Shown: positions 24,223 through 31,812 of the stretch, piece by piece
Layout: each line of letters begins with the position of its first letter
Numbering within the stretch: position 1 is the stretch's first letter
NCBI GenBank assembly: GCA_902519375.1
Contig: CABYJS010000008.1
Coordinates: 1 to 43,968 of the forward strand
DNA from: an uncultured Pelagibacteraceae bacterium
GTDB lineage: Bacteria; Pseudomonadota; Alphaproteobacteria; Pelagibacterales; Pelagibacteraceae
Reading direction: 5' to 3'
Length of the DNA stretch: 43,968 nt
The notes under the pieces: generated by a model
Databases searched by the model: none
What the model was told of the DNA's origin: nothing
What the model saw: only the letters and a program-made list of their open reading frames with translations
Made by a program: the position numbers and the translations under genes

Positions 24223-24842
24223 AACTCTACTCTCTCTTTTAATTCTTTTTTTACAACATCCCATTTGAGAATGACGGAATTTAAGACTATCTTTCTGTCA
24301 AGAATTTTTAAATCTTCAGCTATTGGTGCCCACTTATAAAGAGATAGAGCGCTAGGATTAAATGGTAAGTTATTTAAATAAGTATCCCAGTTTATTCCCT
24401 GTAGTCTTTGACTAAAATTTTTTTTAGCATCTTCTATTATATCTAAGGGCATCTTATTTGATATTTCATCATCTAAGATTTTTAAAAATATTTCCTCTGC
24501 CTTTTCAACTTCTAGATGGTTAAAATTTACTTTTAGATATGAAAAAATGAAAAATGTCAGATCTTGAAGAGCAACAGAATAAATATTCCATTTGGCTAAA
24601 TTAACTGATGACATAAATTTATCATTTTCAAAATGAAGAACATATCTTGTGCCCATTCTTGTTTTTAAATATCCATAAAGAGTTACCTGAGCCACCCATG
24701 CTGATTTTGTTTGTATAAAATCCTCTATTTCGTCTAAATTTTTAATTTTCTTCTTTGGAACAAAAGCTTTAAAAAGAGCAAAAAGGTAAACTTTAAAATC
24801 GTTTAAAGTGAGGTCTTTCCAGGTTAATTTGTACTTTCCCAT
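24219..24842 (-). CDS. Conserved protein of unknown function
   Basis: I cannot name a function for this 207-aa protein. It has no signal peptide or membrane helix and looks largely helical. A distinctive segment is [20 protein letters not shown] followed by [13 protein letters not shown] (about residues 43-75); a later one is [20 protein letters not shown] (about 169-188). Its stop overlaps the acs stop region (convergent, 4 nt). It is divergent from the DUF4212 gene across 125 nt. The position between acs and the symporter hints at a link with acetate use, but only by neighbourhood. Confidence 0.75.
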   Translation of the reverse strand: MGKYKLTWKDLTLNDFKVYLFALFKAFVPKKKIKNLDEIEDFIQTKSAWVAQVTLYGYLKTRMGTRYVLHFENDKFMSSVNLAKWNIYSVALQDLTFFIFSYLKVNFNHLEVEKAEEIFLKILDDEISNKMPLDIIEDAKKNFSQRLQGINWDTYLNNLPFNPSALSLYKWAPIAEDLKILDRKIVLNSVILKWDVVKKELKERVEF

Positions 24843-24967
24843 AAAAATCAGTATTTTCTTAATATATACCCTAAAAATCCCCCTAATATGAACAATTTTA
24901 ACACTTTAAATCTCTTTCATAATCGGTATGGTTTTGCCCAGTTATAACTAAAAGAGAGAGGTATATA

Positions 24968-25228
24968 ATGTCAAAACAAGCACAACACTGGGAAAAAACC
25001 AGAGGATTGTTAATGATGACTTTAGCAATTTGGTTTGTATTCTCAATTGGCATCTTTCTTTTTGGAGCTGAGATGAACGAAGTTACGGGACCATTTGGTT
25101 ACCCATTAACTTATTGGTTCACTTGTCAAGGTTCTCTTGGAATTTTTGTAATCCTAATTTTCTGGTTTGCAAATAGACAAGAAAAAATTGATGAAGAGTT
25201 TGGCTTTTCAGAAAGAGGAGATGACTAA
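24968..25228 (+). CDS. DUF4212 small subunit of a sodium/substrate symporter
   Basis: This 86-aa protein has two membrane helices. It matches DUF4212: HWEKTRGLLMMTLAIWFVFS at residues 7-26, then GPFGYPLTYWFTCQGSLGIF, WFANRQEKIDEEFG and an acidic end. Such small proteins always precede SSS-family symporters of the VC_2705 type and are thought to be accessory subunits. A good Shine-Dalgarno (AGAGAGG) lies about 5 nt before the ATG. Its end overlaps the start of the large subunit by 1 nt (TAATG). Confidence 0.93.
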   Translation: MSKQAQHWEKTRGLLMMTLAIWFVFSIGIFLFGAEMNEVTGPFGYPLTYWFTCQGSLGIFVILIFWFANRQEKIDEEFGFSERGDD

Positions 25229-27039
25229 TGATTAAAGGTAATTTTATAGACAATTTGCCTAAAGTTTATGGAATCTATACAGGAGGTTTCCTTGGTTTCA
25301 TAATCATTATGGCAATCGGAGAGCAGATGGGTATGACAGCGAAAACAATTGGTATTTGTTTCGTTGCCTTCACAGTAGCCATCTATGCTATAATTGGTTA
25401 TCTATCACGAACAGCCCAAGCAGATGCGTATTACGTAGCTGGAAGGCAAGTACCAACCGTGTTCAATGGAATGGCGACTGCAGCAGACTGGATGTCTGGT
25501 GCCTCGTTTGTTGCAATGGCAGGTGGTATTTACTTTAAAGGTTATGGTTATATGGCACTACTTGTAGGTTGGACTGGTGGATATGTATTAGTTGCATCTT
25601 TATTAGCACCATACTTAAGAAAATTTGGCTGTTACACAGTTCCAGATTTTATTGGTACAAGATACGGTGGTAATTTAACAAGGTTTCTTGCAGTAGTAGT
25701 TTTAACTGTTGCTTCATTTACCTATGTGACTGCACAAATTAATGCCACAGGTACTATTGCTTCTGTTGCACTTGATATTCCATTTCAATACGCTGTATAT
25801 GTTGGATTAATAAGTATCTTATTATGTTCAATGTTAGGTGGAATGAGAGGAGTAACTTGGACACAGGTTGCACAATATATCGTACTAATCATAGCTTACT
25901 TGCTTCCAGTATTCTGGATCAGTAACAAAATAGGTGCGGGTTTCTTCCCTCACTTTATGTTAGCTGATGAGGTAGCTAGAATTGGTGAATTAGAGCAACA
26001 GTTTGGATTTGTAAAAAATGCAGCTGCTGATCTAAAAACAGTGCCTAAAGGGTTAGCTGGAATTACTAAAGCTCACTCTGCAGTTAACGCAACACCTTGG
26101 GGATTTATTTCATTAGCGCTAGCAATGATGATGGGAACAGCTTCATTGCCTCACGTTATGATGAGATATTTTACTACTCCAAGTGTAAAAGCAGCTAGAA
26201 AATCAGTAGGTTGGTCTTTATTCTTTATCTTCTTACTTTATTCTTCTGCTCCAATGTTAGCTACGCTGTCAAAATTGTCATTGATGGATCCAACATTATC
26301 AACTGGTATTATTGGTAAATCAATTACAGATGTTCAAGCGATAGATTGGTATCAAAACTGGAATAGTGCAAACTTAATGTTCATAAGCGACTTTAACGGA
26401 AATGGAACTCTTGAATTAAATGAGTTTTTCATGGGTGGTAAAGCCGTTGTGTTAGCAACTCCAGAGATAGCTGGATTACCATATGTAATCTCAGGTCTGG
26501 TTGCTGCTGGAGGTATGGCTGCTGCCATGTCTACAGCTGATGGTTTGATTCTAGCGATTGCTAATGCGATCTCACATGATGTTTATTATAAGATCATTGA
26601 TCCAAAAGCAGAAACTGCAAAAAGACTGGTTGTTGCAAGGGTATTACTTGTAGTAATTGGTTTTGCTGGAGCAACTATTGCGGCAATGGAGATTCAAGGT
26701 ATCTTAGGTTCAGTAATCTGGGCTTTTGACTTTGCGATGTCTGGATTGTTCTTCCCACTTGTACTTGGTGTATGGTGGAAGAGAGCTAACAGAGAAGGTG
26801 CTATAGCTGGTATGGCTTTAGGTCTTGCTTCTGGTATGGGTTACCTAATATGGGTACGAAATGGTGGAAGTGGATTCTTAGGTATTACACAATTAACGTT
26901 TGGTATCTTCGGTTCAGCAGTTAGTTTAGTATCTATGGTTGTTGTAAGTTTAATTACTTCAGAACCAAGTGCTGCAACTCAAAGAATGGTTGACGAAGTT
27001 CGAGTACCATCTGGTAGATCGATCATCGGAAAACAATAA
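25228..27039 (+). CDS. Sodium:solute symporter, VC_2705 subfamily (acetate-permease-like)
   Basis: This 603-aa SSS-family transporter has about 13 helices. Typical segments are YLSRTAQADAYYVAGRQVP (about residues 58-76), GMATAADWMSGASFVAMAGG, TVPDFIGTRYGG, LGGMRGVTWTQVAQYIVL, MMMGTASLPHVMMRYFTTP and GGMAAAMSTADGLILAIANA. The DUF4212 partner upstream and acs nearby suggest acetate or another short carboxylate. An EF-hand-like loop is inserted (D388 to E399, DFNGNGTLELNE). Codon use looks richer in G/C-ending codons than its neighbours, consistent with high expression. A clear terminator follows. Confidence 0.93.
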   Translation: MIKGNFIDNLPKVYGIYTGGFLGFIIIMAIGEQMGMTAKTIGICFVAFTVAIYAIIGYLSRTAQADAYYVAGRQVPTVFNGMATAADWMSGASFVAMAGGIYFKGYGYMALLVGWTGGYVLVASLLAPYLRKFGCYTVPDFIGTRYGGNLTRFLAVVVLTVASFTYVTAQINATGTIASVALDIPFQYAVYVGLISILLCSMLGGMRGVTWTQVAQYIVLIIAYLLPVFWISNKIGAGFFPHFMLADEVARIGELEQQFGFVKNAAADLKTVPKGLAGITKAHSAVNATPWGFISLALAMMMGTASLPHVMMRYFTTPSVKAARKSVGWSLFFIFLLYSSAPMLATLSKLSLMDPTLSTGIIGKSITDVQAIDWYQNWNSANLMFISDFNGNGTLELNEFFMGGKAVVLATPEIAGLPYVISGLVAAGGMAAAMSTADGLILAIANAISHDVYYKIIDPKAETAKRLVVARVLLVVIGFAGATIAAMEIQGILGSVIWAFDFAMSGLFFPLVLGVWWKRANREGAIAGMALGLASGMGYLIWVRNGGSGFLGITQLTFGIFGSAVSLVSMVVVSLITSEPSAATQRMVDEVRVPSGRSIIGKQ

Positions 27040-27050
27040 ATAATATTATT

Positions 27051-27080
27051 AAAGGGGCGATTAATTTCGCCCCTTTTAAT
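27051..27080 (+). terminator. Rho-independent terminator after the symporter operon
   Basis: A perfect 10-bp stem (27051-27060 AAAGGGGCGA with 27067-27076), a 6-nt loop and a short T/A tail start 12 nt after the symporter stop. It is the only GC-rich terminator stem seen in the window, which suggests a strongly expressed transcript that has to be insulated. The A-run before the stem also allows weak function on the other strand. Confidence 0.85.
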
Positions 27081-27109
27081 TACATAAAATTTCCAATATA
27101 AATTCTCAA

Positions 27110-27454
27110 ATGTCTGCTAATTTCCATCCTTTAGTTTATATAATTGACTATATTTTAGGAATAATTATGTGGACGTTGATTGGTAGAGTTGCGATGAATA
27201 TATTTCAAAGGGAAGACTCTGAGTTTTTCTTTATGAGAGTATTTGTTAAATTTACTAATCCCTTAATAAGACTTTTTAAGATTGTAACACCCTCATTTAT
27301 TATCCAACCCTTAGTTCCATTATATGTAGCTTGGTTTTTCTTTATGATAAGATTTTACTTAATGCCATGGATTTTGGGCTATTCTGTAATGGGCATGTTA
27401 TCATTTCCTCTTGAAAGTGAGATTTCGAGACAAATTTATCAATTTTTTAATTAA
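27110..27454 (+). CDS. Small YggT-like membrane protein
   Basis: This 114-aa protein has about three membrane segments: LVYIIDYILGIIMWTLIGRV (residues 8-27), a middle part with FFMRVFVKFTNPLIRLFKIV and TPSFIIQPLVPLYVAWFFFM. The pattern of helix, then (F/V)xxxTNPLIRLFK, then helix resembles YggT, including the basic turn after the first pair. This is a pattern match only and the function is unknown. It lies 70 nt after the symporter with a terminator in between, so it probably has its own promoter. Confidence 0.6.
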   Translation: MSANFHPLVYIIDYILGIIMWTLIGRVAMNIFQREDSEFFFMRVFVKFTNPLIRLFKIVTPSFIIQPLVPLYVAWFFFMIRFYLMPWILGYSVMGMLSFPLESEISRQIYQFFN

Positions 27455-27468
27455 ATTAAATTTTAAAA

Positions 27469-27496
27469 ATTGATACAAGTACACTTAAGTATCAAT
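27469..27496 (+). promoter_or_regulatory. Inverted repeat covering the rpe start codon
   Basis: Arms 27469-27476 (ATTGATAC) and 27489-27496 (GTATCAAT) are perfect 8-bp inverted repeats with a 12-nt loop; the second arm includes the first two bases of the rpe ATG. In RNA it could hide the start codon; in DNA it could be an operator. The stem is AT-rich, so stability is modest. Confidence 0.4.
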
Positions 27497-28154
27497 GAAA
27501 AAAATACAAATAGCACCGTCAATTTTATCTGCTGACTTTAGTCAATTGGGAAGTGAAATAAAGAGATTAGAAGAAGCTGGAGCTGACATGATCCATGTTG
27601 ATGTTATGGATGGACATTTTGTTCCAAATCTAACTATTGGCCCCCCGGTTATAAAGGCTTTAAAAAAACACTCATCAATATTTTTTGATGTACATTTAAT
27701 GATTTCTCCAGTTCATAAATATATAGAAGCTTATGCAGACGCTGGGGCAGATATTATTACGATTCATCCAGAAGCTACTGAGGATCTTAAATCCTCAATC
27801 TCTAAAATTAAACAACTTAAAAAAAAAGTTGGGATTTCATTAAATCCTGAAACTAAAATAGATGTTGTGTTAAATTTCTTGGATCAAGTTGATTTGGTCC
27901 TTGTAATGAGTGTAAACCCAGGATTTGGGGGACAAAAATTTATGCCTGAAGTTTTAATAAAAATAAAAGAATTAAGGCAAATTAGAAAAGAGAGAAATTT
28001 AAAATTTGATATTGAGATAGATGGAGGAATTAATTTTGATAATTCTAAGATAGCAATAGAAGCAGGTGCTAATATCTTAGTGTCAGGTACAACAATTTTT
28101 AAAAGTAATGATGGAGATATTAAAAAGAATATTGAATTGCTAAAATCGAAATAA
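27495..28154 (+). CDS. rpe: Ribulose-phosphate 3-epimerase
   Basis: Rpe interconverts ribulose-5-P and xylulose-5-P in the pentose phosphate pathway. The 219-aa TIM barrel has IAPSILSADFSQLG (5-18), HVDVMDGHFVPNLTIGP (about 34-50) with metal-binding His and Asp, FFDVHLMI, VLVMSVNPGFGGQKFM (about 136-151) and the second catalytic Asp in DIEIDGGINFDN. The start overlaps an inverted repeat. It lies 4 nt before the heparinase-like gene, an order (rpe, heparinase-like, purH) known in alphaproteobacteria. Confidence 0.98.
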   Translation: MKKIQIAPSILSADFSQLGSEIKRLEEAGADMIHVDVMDGHFVPNLTIGPPVIKALKKHSSIFFDVHLMISPVHKYIEAYADAGADIITIHPEATEDLKSSISKIKQLKKKVGISLNPETKIDVVLNFLDQVDLVLVMSVNPGFGGQKFMPEVLIKIKELRQIRKERNLKFDIEIDGGINFDNSKIAIEAGANILVSGTTIFKSNDGDIKKNIELLKSK

Positions 28155-28158
28155 CTTA

Positions 28159-29769
28159 ATGATTTATATAAATCAGTTTTTTTTTGGCGTTTCTAATCAA
28201 ATAAGAAAGTTTTATTTAAATTCAAATATCTACAATAAAAAAATCTCTAAAATTTACAGCAAAGATTTTACATACAAACCCAGTCGACATTTATTATCTT
28301 CATTAATAAAATATCAAAAAAAAAAGTTTAGAATTGAAGATTTTGCTTTTGATAATGTTTGGAATAATAAAAGTATAAATGATAAGGAATTTAAAATTTT
28401 AAATAACTTTTACTGGTTTTTTAGTTTAGACTTAAAGTCATCTAAAGAAATTACACAAACAGTTATAATAAATTGGATCAATAATAACCACAAATATAAC
28501 TATAAAAGTTGGAATTTTGATTTAACAGCTAAAAGAATTATCGCCTGGCTATCTTGTCATGAGCTTACTTATGAAGAAAGCAATCAAGATTATAAAGATA
28601 ATTTTAATAATATCATTCAAAAACAGACAAATCATCTAGTAAACGAAATAAATAGATCTGATTTAATAGAAGATAAATTAGTTGGATGTGCTTCCATTAT
28701 TTTAGTTGGGCTTTGCTATGAAAATGAAAAAAATTATTTATCGTTTGGCTCTACTATTCTGAAAAGAATATCAAAACTTACCTTGGATAGTCATGGTTTT
28801 CCAAAATCAAGGAATATTAAACAACTAACTTTTTATCTTAAATATTTCATATTAATAAGGGAGTGGTTTAAAGAAGCTCAAGTAACTATTCCTGAACATA
28901 TAGATGAAACTATATATTATCTTGGTCAGGGATACGCTTTTTTTTCCAAAAATCCAGAATCTGATCTATTATTTAATGGTAACAACATTTCAGATAATAA
29001 AGAATTTGACAATTATCTCAAAAGACTAGGGTATAAATTCAAAAATGAAGATAAAGAATTAGGGGGTTATATTATATTACAAAATAGAAGGATTAGTTTA
29101 ACGATGGATGTAGGATCCACTCCAAATTTAAATTATACTAAAGACTATCAATCTGGAGCTTTATCATTCGAAGTAATATCTAGTGGAAAAAAATTAATAA
29201 GTAATTGTGGATATTACAAAAAAAAGAATAGTAAGCTCAGTGATTTATCAAAATCATCTGCAACTCAAAATACTCTAGTTATTGATGATAATTCATCTTG
29301 TAAGTTTATTAATATTAATAAGTCATTGATGGTAAAAAGGGGATTAAAAATAATTAAAAAAAACTTTGTTTTCGAAAAAAATTATTGGAAAATCACCGCT
29401 TCTCATGATGGATATTTAAAAAAATATAACTCTATACATGAAAGAGAAATTGAATTTTATACAGACAATATGACATTTGTGGGAATAGATAGGATAATAA
29501 AAAAAAAAATAAATCATAATTATAAGTTTGATATTCGATTCCACGTAGAGCCAAGTGTAAAACTAATGAAAACTCAAGATAATAAAACAATATTAATAGA
29601 ATTAGATGGTGAGGGTTGGAGGTTTACTTGTGACAATTATAAAATAAATATTGATAATGGTTTATATTTCGGTATTAAAAATTCATACACTAAAAATCAG
29701 AATATTTTTATTTCGGGTATTTCTAATAATCAGATTGAAAATATTAAGTGGGAAATAAAAAAAATATAA
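28159..29769 (+). CDS. Heparinase II/III family protein, probably cytoplasmic
   Basis: This 536-aa protein has a helical toroid N-terminal half (about residues 1-310) with HGFPKSRNIKQL, and a beta-rich C-terminal half containing GALSFEVISSGKKLISNCGY, SSATQNTLVIDDNSS and a closing NGLYFGI...ISG. This matches the heparinase II/III-like family often found between rpe and purH in alphaproteobacteria. No signal peptide is visible, so it is not an obvious secreted polysaccharide lyase; the real substrate is unknown. The sequence is very Asn/Lys/Ile-rich and diverged. Its stop overlaps the purH ATG by 1 nt. Confidence 0.82.
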   Translation: MIYINQFFFGVSNQIRKFYLNSNIYNKKISKIYSKDFTYKPSRHLLSSLIKYQKKKFRIEDFAFDNVWNNKSINDKEFKILNNFYWFFSLDLKSSKEITQTVIINWINNNHKYNYKSWNFDLTAKRIIAWLSCHELTYEESNQDYKDNFNNIIQKQTNHLVNEINRSDLIEDKLVGCASIILVGLCYENEKNYLSFGSTILKRISKLTLDSHGFPKSRNIKQLTFYLKYFILIREWFKEAQVTIPEHIDETIYYLGQGYAFFSKNPESDLLFNGNNISDNKEFDNYLKRLGYKFKNEDKELGGYIILQNRRISLTMDVGSTPNLNYTKDYQSGALSFEVISSGKKLISNCGYYKKKNSKLSDLSKSSATQNTLVIDDNSSCKFININKSLMVKRGLKIIKKNFVFEKNYWKITASHDGYLKKYNSIHEREIEFYTDNMTFVGIDRIIKKKINHNYKFDIRFHVEPSVKLMKTQDNKTILIELDGEGWRFTCDNYKINIDNGLYFGIKNSYTKNQNIFISGISNNQIENIKWEIKKI

Positions 29770-31304
29770 TGAAGAAAATAAAATCAGCTTTAATATCTTT
29801 ATCTGATAAATCAAATTTAAAATCTCTTTTAAAGGTATTAAAACAAAATAATATTAAGGTAATTAGTTCCGGAGGTACGTTTAAAGAAATCAAAAGACTT
29901 GGATTTAGCTGTTTAGAGGTTTCAAAGTTTACCGACTCCAGTGAAATTCTTGATGGTAGGGTTAAGACTCTACACCCCAAAATTCACGCTGGTATTCTTA
30001 ATAAAAGAAATAACAATTCCCACAAAAAAGACTTAAAGATAAATAATTATGAAAATATAGATCTTGTTATTGTAAATTTTTACCCATTTGAACAAACTTT
30101 AATGCAAACAAAAGATCACAATAAAATTATTGAAAAAATAGATGTTGGTGGGCCAACAATGGCTAGGGCTGCAGCAAAAAATTACAATGATGTTACTATA
30201 ATCACCTCTTCTAATCAATATTCTGAACTCATTTATCAACTAAATAAAAATAGAGGCTCAACATCGTTGGAATTTAGAAAAAAAATGTCACAAATAGCCT
30301 TCTCGGAAACAGCTTATTATGACTCGGTAATAGTGAATTATTTCAATAAAATTTTAAAAACTTATTTTCCAAAAAAAAAAATTATACATGCAAATTTAAT
30401 CGAAAAGTTAAGATACGGTGAGAACCCTCACCAACAAAGTGCTTTTTACTCAGGGGATCAATATATAAAGATAAATAAAATCCATGGAAAACAACTTAGT
30501 TATAATAATTATAATGACATCTTCTCTGCACTAGAAATTTCCAAATCTCTTCCAAAAAATACTGGTACAGTGATTGTTAAACATGGAAATCCTTGTGGTG
30601 TTTCAATTCACAAAAATAATCTTAAAAGTTATGAGTCAGCTTTAGCATGTGACCCTATAAGTGCTTTTGGTGGTATTGTTTCGTGTAATTATAAAATTAC
30701 TAAGTCTATAGCTATCGAATTAAATAAGATTTTTTTAGAGGTAATTATAGCCAATGGTTTTGATAAAAATTCAATTAGAATATTGAAGTCTAAAAAAAAT
30801 GTTAGATTAATAGATGCATCAAACTATTCATTAAATGAAATAATAAGATCTAGTTCCATTAATGGCTCTATGTTGGTTCAATCACAAGATAGGCAAATTT
30901 TTTCTAAAAAAAATTTTGAATTTGTTTCAAAAAAAAAACCCAATAAATCACAGTTAGATAATCTATTATTTGCGTTTAACATTTGTAGGTATGTGAAATC
31001 CAATGCAATAGTACTTGCAAATAACAAATCTACTATAGGGATTGGATCAGGACAGCCTAGCAGACTAGATAGTTGTGAAATTGCTATAAATAAAATGAAT
31101 AAATTTATCAGAACAAAGAATGAAATTGTTGCTGCATCAGATGCATTCTTTCCATTTGTAGACGGAATTGAGAAACTTGTCCAATCAGGAGTCTCAGCAG
31201 TTATTCAACCGGCAGGGTCAATTAGAGATAAAGAAATTATCAAATTTGCTAATTCAACAGGAACAATTTTAGTTTTTTCAAAAACTAGACATTTCAGACA
31301 TTAA
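29769..31304 (+). CDS. purH: Bifunctional AICAR formyltransferase/IMP cyclohydrolase
   Basis: PurH performs the last two steps to IMP. The 511-aa protein has an N-terminal MGS/IMP cyclohydrolase domain (ALISLSDKSNLKSLL, VKTLHPKIHAGIL, KIDVGGPTMARAAAKN) and a C-terminal formyltransferase domain (LRYGENPHQQSAFY, VIVKHGNPCGVSI with the catalytic Lys-His, ALACDPISAFGGIVSCN, GIGSGQPSRLDS, SDAFFPFVDGIE). An in-frame GTG at 29748 would add seven residues, but the ATG at 29769, overlapping the upstream stop (TAATG), matches the family N-terminus. It converges with the pterin dehydratase gene with an 11-nt overlap. Confidence 0.98.
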   Translation: MKKIKSALISLSDKSNLKSLLKVLKQNNIKVISSGGTFKEIKRLGFSCLEVSKFTDSSEILDGRVKTLHPKIHAGILNKRNNNSHKKDLKINNYENIDLVIVNFYPFEQTLMQTKDHNKIIEKIDVGGPTMARAAAKNYNDVTIITSSNQYSELIYQLNKNRGSTSLEFRKKMSQIAFSETAYYDSVIVNYFNKILKTYFPKKKIIHANLIEKLRYGENPHQQSAFYSGDQYIKINKIHGKQLSYNNYNDIFSALEISKSLPKNTGTVIVKHGNPCGVSIHKNNLKSYESALACDPISAFGGIVSCNYKITKSIAIELNKIFLEVIIANGFDKNSIRILKSKKNVRLIDASNYSLNEIIRSSSINGSMLVQSQDRQIFSKKNFEFVSKKKPNKSQLDNLLFAFNICRYVKSNAIVLANNKSTIGIGSGQPSRLDSCEIAINKMNKFIRTKNEIVAASDAFFPFVDGIEKLVQSGVSAVIQPAGSIRDKEIIKFANSTGTILVFSKTRHFRH

Positions 31305-31638
31305 TATTTTTATCAATTTTAGCTGCCAGTATAAAATCATTCTCAGATAAACCCTCAATAGCGTGAGTAGTTATAGTAACTTTTGCATATCCCCAGCCAA
31401 ATGAAATATCGGGATGATGCCCCTCTTCCTCAGATATCTTTCCAACTTGATTAACAAATTCCTGACTTTTTATAAAATTCTTAAAGGTAAATTCTTTTTT
31501 TAAAAAAAAAACATTTTTTTCATTTTTAATAAGATCCCAACCGTCAACTTTTTTTTGATATTTGTGTATTTCAGAAATATCAAAAGGAATAACACCACCC
31601 TCGCACGGAATGCATTTTTTATTTAACAAATCATTCAT
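31294..31638 (-). CDS. Pterin-4a-carbinolamine dehydratase
   Basis: This 114-aa protein has the family signature SEEEGHHPDISFGWGYAKVT (about residues 69-88), including the two catalytic histidines, plus WDLIKNEK and LSENDFILAAKID. The enzyme dehydrates pterin carbinolamine after aromatic hydroxylation, or assists molybdopterin-type pterins. No aromatic amino acid hydroxylase gene is in the window, so its partner is unknown. It starts with an N-terminal CIPCEGG motif, common in the family. It lies 7 nt downstream of tRNA-Gly on the same strand, so the two may be co-transcribed. Confidence 0.95.
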   Translation of the reverse strand: MNDLLNKKCIPCEGGVIPFDISEIHKYQKKVDGWDLIKNEKNVFFLKKEFTFKNFIKSQEFVNQVGKISEEEGHHPDISFGWGYAKVTITTHAIEGLSENDFILAAKIDKNINV

Positions 31639-31645
31639 AACTATT

Positions 31646-31720
31646 TGGAGCGGGCAAAGGGGGTCGAACCCTCGACCTTCTCGTTGGCAACGAGACGCTC
31701 TACCACTGAGCTATGCCCGC
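31646..31720 (-). tRNA. tRNA-Gly (anticodon GCC)
   Basis: A complete 75-nt cloverleaf is on the minus strand: acceptor GCGGGCA/TGCCCGC, D arm GCTC-AGTGGTA-GAGC, anticodon stem TCTCG/CGAGA with loop TTGCCAA (anticodon GCC), T arm GAGGG-TTCGACC-CCCTT, discriminator U and an encoded CCA end. The T stem has one G-U pair. A pseudo-ORF on the opposite strand is a by-product. Confidence 0.98.
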
Positions 31721-31812
31721 AAACAAAATTATTATAGAACATGGTTTTTTTTTAGCAACAATAATTAAAATAGATTTAGTAAATTTATTATATTAAATAT
31801 TGACTTACTTTT

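Noticed and set aside
24843-24967. Clear promoter for the DUF4212/symporter operon
   Set aside because: A TATAAC at 24943-24948 could be a -10 box, but no acceptable -35 lies at the right distance, so no promoter is called.
31562-31768. Plus-strand 68-codon reading frame with a GQRGSNPRPSRWQRDALPLS-type peptide
   Set aside because: It is antisense to tRNA-Gly(GCC); this peptide pattern is a known artefact of reading tRNA genes backwards.
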